Below, one piece after another: positions 6,437 through 11,872 of a stretch of DNA of 11,872 bases. How positions within the stretch are numbered: position 1 is the first letter of the stretch; the number at the start of each line of letters is the position of its first letter. A program made the position numbers and the translations under genes. Origin of the DNA: Candidatus Sphingobacterium stercoripullorum (lineage in GTDB: Bacteria; Bacteroidota; Bacteroidia; Sphingobacteriales; Sphingobacteriaceae); the NCBI GenBank assembly GCA_019114715.1, contig DXEZ01000171.1, forward strand, positions 1 to 11,872. The letters run 5' to 3'. The notes below the pieces were generated by a model. It had not been told where the DNA came from. It searched no databases and saw only the letters and a program-made list of their open reading frames with translations.

Positions 6437-7843
6437 ATGAAAAGAAAATTAACGAGTTTATTTTTAGGCTTATTGATTGCGCAATTTGTCTTTGCGCAGC
6501 AACCCAAATATATTTTTTATATGATTGGGGACGGAATGGGACTTAACCACGTTCATTTAACAGAAGAGTATCTGGCAGAAATCGATGGTAAGAATACGGT
6601 TTTCCCTTTGGTATTTACCACCTTTCCATTTGCATCTTTTGCAACCTCTTATTCAGCTAGCCACGGAGTGACGGATTCAGCCGCAGGAGGTACTGCACTG
6701 GCTGTTGGTGAGAAGACAAAAAACGGGGTTATTGGCATGGACAGTTTAACCCAAAAAAGTCTAAAGAGTATTGCTTATGCCGCCAAAGATGAAGGCTTAA
6801 AAGTTGGAGTCATTACCAGTGTGAGTATAGACCATGCGACTCCAGCAGCTTTTTATGCACACCAACCTCAACGTAACATGTATTACGAAATATCTCAAGA
6901 CCTCATAAAGAGCAATTTTGACTTTTTCGGCGGTTCGGGATTCCTCAAGCCAGACAAAGATAAAGACAATAAAGATGTGCCTTCTATTTTTCCGCAATTC
7001 GAAGAGGCTGGATATAAGCTGGTACGCGGGAAAGATGAATATGCTAGTTTATCCAATAAGGGAGATAAGATCATTTATATGAATGAAGAAGGAACAGATA
7101 AGGGGTCCCTCCCATTCTCAATCGATCAAAAACCAGGTGATTTAAAACTTAAAGACATAACTGAGGCTGCGATCACTTCTTTAACGGAGAATAGCGACGA
7201 CGGTTTCTTTTTGATGGTTGAGGGTGGAAAGATTGATTGGGCTGCACACTCAAATGACGGTGCAACGGTTATTCATGAGGTGTTGGATTTTAATGAAAGT
7301 GTGAATGTAGCTTATGAATTTTATAAAAAGCATCCAGAAGAAACATTAATCGTTGTTACTGCTGACCATGAAACCGGTGGGATGGCTGTAGGTAATGGCA
7401 GCTCTACGCTCGTAACGCACAACTTGAAGAATCAAAAAGTATCTCAAGGAACTTTATCATCAAAGATATCTGATCTTAGAAAAGAAAACCCTAATGCAAA
7501 ATGGGAACAAGTGAAAGAAATCCTTAGTGAAAACTTAGGTATTTATACCAAGGTGAAAATCAAAGACGAAGACAACTCGGCAATCTATGAGGCATATAAA
7601 AAGAACTTCGTAGAACATGAAAATCTGACTTCTAAAAGTCTTTATGCCAACGACAATAAAATTGCTGCTTTAGCAGTACAGGCATTGAACCATGCAAGTT
7701 CACTAGGCTGGGCTTCAGGAAACCACTCAGCGGCATATATCCCTATTTTCAGTATAGGCGCAGGTGCTCAAGAGTTCTCTCATAAAATGGAGAATATTGA
7801 TATCCCTAAAAAAATAGCTAAAGTGGCAGGCTTATCAATGTAA
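6437..7843 (+). CDS. Secreted alkaline phosphatase (PhoA family)
   Basis: This 468-residue enzyme hydrolyses phosphate monoesters in the periplasm or outside the cell, usually to release phosphate. The signal peptide is residues 1-20 (MKRKLTSLFLGLLIAQFVFA), with cleavage before QQPK. Two-metal active-site motifs appear in order: IGDGMG (Asp32), the nucleophile in VTDSAAGGTA (Ser81), phosphate-binding Arg146 in AHQPQRNMY, VEGGKIDWAAH (Glu262, Asp267, His271), TADHETGG (Asp310, His311) and SGNHSAAYIP (His430). E. coli Asp153 and Lys328 correspond to His133 (IDHATP) and Trp268. The same His/Trp pair is known in the cold-active enzyme of Antarctic strain TAB5, whose overall length class is also compact. 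The gene has its own candidate promoter and a strong terminator, so it is probably monocistronic. Phosphate regulation is plausible from family knowledge, but no Pho box is visible. The family call is very secure. Confidence 0.94.
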   Translation: MKRKLTSLFLGLLIAQFVFAQQPKYIFYMIGDGMGLNHVHLTEEYLAEIDGKNTVFPLVFTTFPFASFATSYSASHGVTDSAAGGTALAVGEKTKNGVIGMDSLTQKSLKSIAYAAKDEGLKVGVITSVSIDHATPAAFYAHQPQRNMYYEISQDLIKSNFDFFGGSGFLKPDKDKDNKDVPSIFPQFEEAGYKLVRGKDEYASLSNKGDKIIYMNEEGTDKGSLPFSIDQKPGDLKLKDITEAAITSLTENSDDGFFLMVEGGKIDWAAHSNDGATVIHEVLDFNESVNVAYEFYKKHPEETLIVVTADHETGGMAVGNGSSTLVTHNLKNQKVSQGTLSSKISDLRKENPNAKWEQVKEILSENLGIYTKVKIKDEDNSAIYEAYKKNFVEHENLTSKSLYANDNKIAALAVQALNHASSLGWASGNHSAAYIPIFSIGAGAQEFSHKMENIDIPKKIAKVAGLSM

Positions 7844-7863
7844 ACACTTAGTTCAGATCTTTT

Positions 7864-7898
7864 AAAATGGCAGCTTATCCTATAGGTTGCCATTTTTT
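7864..7898 (+). terminator. Rho-independent terminator of the alkaline phosphatase gene
   Basis: Arms AAAATGGCA (7864-7872) and TGCCATTTT (7888-7896) pair perfectly over 9 bp. A run of six T (7893-7898) overlaps the end of the 3' arm. The hairpin starts 21 nt after the phosphatase stop codon, the classic arrangement. Inside the loop, CCTATAGG (7879-7886) is itself a palindrome. Confidence 0.85.
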
Positions 7899-7925
7899 GT
7901 TGGAAGTAATTCCCCTTGAAAGGGA

Positions 7926-7956
7926 GGACTATAGAATTCCTAATTCTTAATAGTCC
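7926..7956. repeat. Long bulged hairpin between convergent genes
   Basis: GGACTAT (7926-7932) pairs with ATAGTCC (7950-7956), and AGAATT (7933-7938) pairs with AATTCT (7942-7947). Together they give 13 bp with a CCT loop and a 2-nt TA bulge on the 3' side. It is neither preceded nor followed by a T tract, so it is not a standard terminator on either strand. Just before it, CCCTT/AAGGG at 7913-7924 forms another short palindrome. Confidence 0.6.
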
Positions 7957-7993
7957 GGATTCAGTAAAAAGCAACAGGAGTACTACGCATTAA

Positions 7994-8029
7994 AAATGCC
8001 CCTTAATCTTTAAAGACTAAGGGGCATTT
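7994..8029 (-). terminator. Rho-independent terminator of the aconitase gene
   Basis: Arms AAATGCCCCTTA (7994-8005) and TAAGGGGCATTT (8018-8029) are exact inverted copies of 12 bp. Inner TCTT/AAGA pairing can extend the stem after one mismatch. Read on the minus strand, the stem begins 24 nt after the aconitase stop and is followed by a run of T (the plus strand has AAAAA at 7992-7996). It may also stop plus-strand read-through from the phosphatase gene. Confidence 0.87.
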
Positions 8030-8053
8030 AAACCTAATAATAAGGAGTTATTA

Positions 8054-10312
8054 TTATCCTTTACGAATTATGTTTAATGCTGCACCAGCCTTAAACCACT
8101 CGATTTGTTGCTTATTGTAACTGTGGTTTACAGTGATTTCATCTTTTGTACCATCTGCATGGTTCAAGACTACTGTAAGTGGTGTATCGGGAGCGAACTC
8201 CGTTAATCCAATGATATCAATATTATCGTCTTCTTGAATTCTATCGTAATCATCCTTGTTATCGAAAGTTAACGCTAACATACCTTGTTTTTTAAGGTTG
8301 GTCTCGTGTATCCTCGCGAATGACTTCACTAAGACTGCACGAACACCTAAATGTCTAGGTTCCATTGCTGCGTGCTCTCTTGAGGATCCTTCACCGTAGT
8401 TTTCATCTCCAACTACTACTGTTCCTATTCCTTGTGCTTTGTAAGCTCTTTGTGTAGCAGGAACTGCTCCGTACTCACCTGTAAGTTGATTTTTTACAGT
8501 GTCAGTTTCGTCATTAAAGTAGTTGATAGCACCAATTAGAAGGTTGTTAGATATATTATCTAAGTGACCACGGTAACGTAACCATGGACCTGCCATAGAA
8601 ATATGGTCAGTAGTACACTTACCTTTTGCTTTAATAAGAAGCTTAAGACCTTTCAAGTCTGTTCCTTCCCATGCTGGGAATGGCTCTAGTAGTTGTAACC
8701 TTTCAGAATCTGGAGCTACATCTACTACTACTGAGGATCCGTCTTCTGCAGGTGCTTGATATCCTGAGTCTTCGACTGCGAAACCTTTTTCAGGTAACTC
8801 ATCTCCATAAGGTGGCTCAAGCATAACTTTTTCACCGTGAGCATTAGTCAGGGTATCGGTCATTGGGTTGAAACCAAGGTCTCCGGAGATTGCTATTGCA
8901 GCAACGATCTCTGGTGAGGTTACGAATGCATAGGTATTGGGATTTCCGTCAGCACGCTTAGCAAAGTTTCTATTGAACGAGTGTACAATAGTATTTTTCT
9001 CTTGCTTATCTGCTCCTGCTCTGTCCCACATTCCAATACATGGACCACATGCGTTGGTAAAGATGGTTGCATTTAGCTCTTCAAATGATTTTAGAAGACC
9101 ATCTCTATCTGCAGTATATCGAACTTGTTCTGATCCTGGGTTAATTCCAAATTCTGCTTTAGTGACAAGTCCTTTTTCAACGGCTTGTTTAGCTATGGAT
9201 GCCGCTCTTGACAAGTCTTCATACGAGGAGTTTGTACAAGAACCGATTAATCCCCATTCTACTTTAGATGGCCAGCCATTTTTCTCTGCTTCTTGCTTCA
9301 TGCGGGAAACTGGAGTAGCCAAGTCTGGTGTAAATGGACCGTTTAAGTGAGGCTCAAGCTCAGAAAGGTTAATTTCAATCAGTTGATCGAAATATTGCTC
9401 TGGGTTTGCGTAAACCTCAGCATCTGCCGTTAAATGTTCTTTAATTTGATTAGCAGCATCAGCAACGTCACTACGGTTTGTTGCTCTTAAGTAGCGTTCC
9501 ATAGATTCATCGTAGCCAAATGTGGATGTAGTAGCACCAATTTCAGCACCCATGTTACAGATAGTACCTTTACCTGTACATGAAAGAGATTGTGCACCTT
9601 CACCAAAGTATTCTACGATTGCACCTGTACCACCTTTTACGGTAAGAATACCAGCAACCTTTAAAATAACGTCTTTCGGGCTAACCCAACCGTTAAGTTT
9701 TCCTGTTAATTTTACTCCGATTAATTTAGGGAACTTTAACTCCCAAGGAAGTCCTGCCATTACATCACACGCATCTGCTCCTCCTACACCAATAGCGATC
9801 ATTCCTAATCCACCTGCATTCGGGGTATGTGAGTCGGTACCGATCATCATTCCACCTGGAAATGCGTAGTTTTCTAATACAACTTGGTGAATAATTCCAG
9901 CTCCAGGCTTCCAAAAACCTATACCGTATTTATTGGAAACTGAACTTAAGAAATTAAACACTTCTGAACTTTCGTTTTTAGCACGAGATAAATCTTCGTT
10001 AGCTCCATCTCTTGCCTGAATTAAGTGGTCACAGTGTACTGTTGAAGGTACAGCTACTTGTGGCCTACCAGCTTGCATAAACTGCAATAGCGCCATTTGA
10101 GCAGTTGCATCCTGCATCGCTACTCTATCGGGTGCAAAGTCCACATAAGACTCGCCACGGATAAATTCTTGGTTTGCTGTACCATCCCATAAATGGGCAT
10201 ACAATATCTTTTCTGCAAGTGTTAAAGGCTTATTTACTACTTTACGAGCCGCGTTGATACGCTCCTCGTAGTTAGCATAAACCTTTTTAATCATATCTAT
10301 ATCAAATGCCAT
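8054..10312 (-). CDS. acn: Aconitate hydratase, mitochondrial type
   Basis: Aconitase is a cytoplasmic TCA-cycle enzyme that interconverts citrate and isocitrate through cis-aconitate using a [4Fe-4S] cluster. The 752-residue length and N-terminus (FDIDMIKKVYANYEERI) fit the mitochondrial-type aconitases common in Bacteroidota, not the longer AcnA/IRP or AcnB forms. Cluster ligands are Cys359 in GSCTNSSYED, and Cys422 and Cys425 in NACGPCIG, almost exactly the pig mitochondrial positions. Substrate-site segments include TVHCDH (91-96), GTDSHTPNAGG (158-168) and GEGSSREHAA (640-649), where a serine of the pair at 643-644 corresponds to the catalytic Ser642 of the pig enzyme. The C-terminal swivel domain follows from about 550. 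The start ATG is well placed and the leader is A/T-rich. It follows rpe on the same strand after 151 nt, with its own candidate promoter, and ends at a strong terminator. No missing residues were seen. Confidence 0.97.
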   Translation of the reverse strand: MAFDIDMIKKVYANYEERINAARKVVNKPLTLAEKILYAHLWDGTANQEFIRGESYVDFAPDRVAMQDATAQMALLQFMQAGRPQVAVPSTVHCDHLIQARDGANEDLSRAKNESSEVFNFLSSVSNKYGIGFWKPGAGIIHQVVLENYAFPGGMMIGTDSHTPNAGGLGMIAIGVGGADACDVMAGLPWELKFPKLIGVKLTGKLNGWVSPKDVILKVAGILTVKGGTGAIVEYFGEGAQSLSCTGKGTICNMGAEIGATTSTFGYDESMERYLRATNRSDVADAANQIKEHLTADAEVYANPEQYFDQLIEINLSELEPHLNGPFTPDLATPVSRMKQEAEKNGWPSKVEWGLIGSCTNSSYEDLSRAASIAKQAVEKGLVTKAEFGINPGSEQVRYTADRDGLLKSFEELNATIFTNACGPCIGMWDRAGADKQEKNTIVHSFNRNFAKRADGNPNTYAFVTSPEIVAAIAISGDLGFNPMTDTLTNAHGEKVMLEPPYGDELPEKGFAVEDSGYQAPAEDGSSVVVDVAPDSERLQLLEPFPAWEGTDLKGLKLLIKAKGKCTTDHISMAGPWLRYRGHLDNISNNLLIGAINYFNDETDTVKNQLTGEYGAVPATQRAYKAQGIGTVVVGDENYGEGSSREHAAMEPRHLGVRAVLVKSFARIHETNLKKQGMLALTFDNKDDYDRIQEDDNIDIIGLTEFAPDTPLTVVLNHADGTKDEITVNHSYNKQQIEWFKAGAALNIIRKG

Positions 10313-10376
10313 GGAATATAAATTATTTGTTTAAATATTCATTAAGTTGATTGAACCCTGGAAAACAGGATTCGAA

Positions 10377-10384
10377 CAAAAATA
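10377..10384 (-). promoter_or_regulatory. Candidate -7 promoter element for aconitase
   Basis: Read on the minus strand this is TATTTTTG, a perfect TAnnTTTG match 64 nt upstream of the ATG. A TTCG, one mismatch from the -33 TTTG, lies 20 nt further upstream. A second, weaker combination is TTG at 10424-10426, 19 nt before TAATTATA at 10397-10404. Either would give aconitase a transcript independent of rpe. Confidence 0.4.
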
Positions 10385-10463
10385 AGGAAATACCTCTATA
10401 ATTACGAATCTTACCTCTTTAGTCAAGATATTTGGAAAGATTCTAAAGTAATCAACTACTTTT

Positions 10464-11153
10464 TTACACTAAGTTAACAGGAGGTTTTACGTTCTTCATC
10501 TCTTGAATAGTAGCAATTGGATTCTCTGAAGCAAAAATTGCATTTCCAGCAACTAATACGTCAGCACCCGCTTGAACCAACTGTCCAATATTATGAGGAC
10601 CAACTCCCCCATCCACTTGTACTAGTAATTCTTCGTTTCTTAATAGTGCAAGTTTTCTAACCTCTTCAATTTTTCTATAGGTCCTATCGATAAATTTTTG
10701 TCCACCAAAACCTGGGTTTACAGACATAATCAGTACCATATCCAAGTCTTCAATCACATCATCTAAAAGCGCTATAGGTGTATGCGGGTTTAAAGCTACA
10801 GATGCTTTACAGCCTAACTCCTTGATCGCATGGATAGTTCTATGCAAATGAGTACATGCCTCATAATGAACTGAAATAATCTCGGCACCTAAATCTTTAC
10901 ATTGCTTTAAATAACGATCGGGATCAACAATCATCAAATGAACATCCAGCGGTTTTTTAGCGTACTCAGCTATTGATTTTAACACAGGAAATCCAAATGA
11001 AATATTTGGAACAAATACACCATCCATAATATCAATATGGAACCAATCGGCTTCACTGTCGTTAATAACAGCGATATCTTTAGAAAGATTGGCAAAATCT
11101 GCGGCTAATACCGAAGGTGCAATTAGATGATTATTCGACTTGTAAATTGACAT
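10464..11153 (-). CDS. rpe: Ribulose-phosphate 3-epimerase
   Basis: This cytoplasmic TIM-barrel enzyme interconverts D-ribulose 5-phosphate and D-xylulose 5-phosphate in the non-oxidative pentose phosphate pathway. It is 229 residues long, close to the family norm of about 220-230. Signatures are APSVLAADF (12-20), HIDIMDGVFVPN (39-50), DVHLMI (70-75), MSVNPGFGGQKF (143-154), VDGGV (180-184) and AGNAIF (202-207). Metal ligands by family analogy are His39, Asp41, His72 and Asp181; Asp41 and Asp181 are also the acid/base pair. The gene follows mtaB after 92 nt and precedes aconitase by 151 nt, all on the same strand. No strong promoter motif is seen directly upstream, so co-transcription with mtaB is possible. 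The leader lacks a Shine-Dalgarno sequence. Confidence 0.96.
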   Translation of the reverse strand: MSIYKSNNHLIAPSVLAADFANLSKDIAVINDSEADWFHIDIMDGVFVPNISFGFPVLKSIAEYAKKPLDVHLMIVDPDRYLKQCKDLGAEIISVHYEACTHLHRTIHAIKELGCKASVALNPHTPIALLDDVIEDLDMVLIMSVNPGFGGQKFIDRTYRKIEEVRKLALLRNEELLVQVDGGVGPHNIGQLVQAGADVLVAGNAIFASENPIATIQEMKNVKPPVNLV

Positions 11154-11245
11154 GTTGTATATATAATTACTTGTTATATGAAGAAAAAAATCTTCTTAAG
11201 CTCAGTTACTACCTAATGTTTTTCTTTATCCGTGCAGTCTCGTGA

Positions 11246-11872
11246 CTAACTGACAAAAGACTCCTGATTGATCTTTACGTTGACCTCTCCGGTAGGTTCG
11301 ATATCTAGTAAATCAACATTTACTATTTGATTTACATAACTTTCATCGTAAGGAACACGTATTTTAACATAATTCCTTGTGAATCCCGTCATATAACCAT
11401 CCTTTACGTTGTTCTCCAGTAAAGCGTACTCGCTCCTGCCTAATTGAGATTCATAGAAGCTTCTTCTTTTCTTTTCTGATAAGCTATGAAGCATCTTGCT
11501 TCTGTCGCTTCTTAAGTTATTAGGTATTGCGCCACTCATTTGTGCGGCAATAGTGTTCTCTCTTTCCGAGTAAGTAAAGACGTGTAAGTAGGATATCTTT
11601 AGCTGATTTAAAAACTCATAGGTTTCTAAAAAGTGTTCCTTTGTTTCCCCTGGAAAGCCAACGATTACGTCTACACCAATACAACAGTTTGGCATCAAAT
11701 CGTGAATTTGCTGTACTCGCTCTGCATATAGCTCTCTTTTATACCTTCTGCGCATTTGTGCCAAAATGCTATTACTTCCCGATTGCAAAGGCATATGAAA
11801 GTGCGGAACAAACTTAGCTGAACTGGCTACAAACTGGATGATCTCGTTAGTAAGTAAATTTGGTTCTATGGA
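11246..11872 (-). CDS. mtaB: tRNA t6A37 methylthiotransferase, C-terminal part cut by the right edge
   Basis: MtaB is a cytoplasmic radical-SAM enzyme that adds a methylthio group to t6A at position 37 of tRNAs reading ANN codons. The open frame has no stop up to the right edge, so the ATG at 11794 is an internal methionine, not the start. Upstream codons read SIEPNLLTNEII and VPHFH just before MPLQSGS, which is the MtaB/YqeV pattern (family consensus SSIE...PH.H.P.QSGS). Also visible are MRRRY (40-44 of the 208 visible residues) and DVIVGFPGET (68-77) from the radical-SAM barrel, then a TRAM-like RNA-binding domain from about 147. The N-terminal UPF0004 domain and the CxxxCxxC motif lie outside the window. 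MiaB and RimO are paralogues, but these motifs favour MtaB. The stop is TAG. Confidence 0.9.
   Translation of the reverse strand, partial: SIEPNLLTNEIIQFVASSAKFVPHFHMPLQSGSNSILAQMRRRYKRELYAERVQQIHDLMPNCCIGVDVIVGFPGETKEHFLETYEFLNQLKISYLHVFTYSERENTIAAQMSGAIPNNLRSDRSKMLHSLSEKKRRSFYESQLGRSEYALLENNVKDGYMTGFTRNYVKIRVPYDESYVNQIVNVDLLDIEPTGEVNVKINQESFVS

Noticed and set aside
8937..9350. Plus-strand open frame of 137 codons inside aconitase
   Set aside because: It is antisense to the conserved aconitase coding sequence, has no leader or promoter, and its translation shows no domain. It is a shadow of codon use on the other strand.
9522..9869. Plus-strand open frame of 115 codons inside aconitase
   Set aside because: Also antisense to conserved aconitase. 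Its Pro/Ile-rich translation reflects reverse-complemented Gly/Asn-rich codons.
10445..10462. AAAGTA/TACTTT hairpin near the rpe stop
   Set aside because: A T tract follows it only on the plus strand, where no gene is transcribed. On the rpe strand there is no U run and the 6-bp stem is nearly all A/T.
1..11872. Mobile elements, CRISPR array, toxin-antitoxin or defence system, tRNA or rRNA genes
   Set aside because: No transposase or integrase motifs, regularly spaced repeats, cloverleaf or rRNA-like sequence were found. Gene content is metabolic and secretory.

Overview
The window looks like chromosomal DNA of an AT-rich member of the Bacteroidota, most likely a free-living flavobacterium- or cytophaga-like organism. 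Four things point there: start codons with A/T-rich leaders and no Shine-Dalgarno sequence, several upstream matches to the Bacteroidota -7 promoter element TAnnTTTG, a mitochondrial-type aconitase, and an accessory set of secreted enzymes (S10 peptidase, M60-like metallopeptidase, SMP-30 lipoprotein, alkaline phosphatase) typical of that phylum. A precise genus cannot be read from the sequence.

Layout. The left edge holds, on the minus strand, the first 41 codons of a sodium/solute symporter (SSS family), with a secreted S10 serine-carboxypeptidase-like enzyme 56 nt upstream of it in the same direction. A 410-nt divergent intergenic region separates these from a secreted M60/enhancin-like zinc peptidase on the plus strand, which ends in a perfect 13-bp hairpin. 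After 301 nt without a gene come an SMP-30/gluconolactonase-like lipoprotein and, 58 nt later, a Blc-type lipocalin. The lipocalin converges on an unrecognised 101-residue gene; their stop codons share one CTAG. Next is a secreted alkaline phosphatase with a clear rho-independent terminator, then a hairpin-rich convergent spacer. The right third is minus-strand housekeeping: mtaB (cut by the right edge), rpe and aconitase, transcribed in that order.

How it fits together. The left two thirds encode mostly exported proteins: two peptidases, a lactonase-like lipoprotein, a lipid-binding lipocalin and a phosphatase, plus an importer. This fits scavenging of peptides, phosphate and perhaps lipids or glycoproteins from outside the cell, although the genes lie in several transcription units and no shared regulator is visible. 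The right third serves core metabolism: the TCA cycle, the pentose phosphate pathway and tRNA modification. I see no mobile element, CRISPR array, tRNA, rRNA or defence system. The least explained items are the 101-residue gene, the small-hairpin segment at 4047-4099 and the hairpin cluster at 7864-8029. Three annotated starts (S10, lipocalin, the 101-residue gene) lie inside longer open frames, and the two edge genes are truncated.
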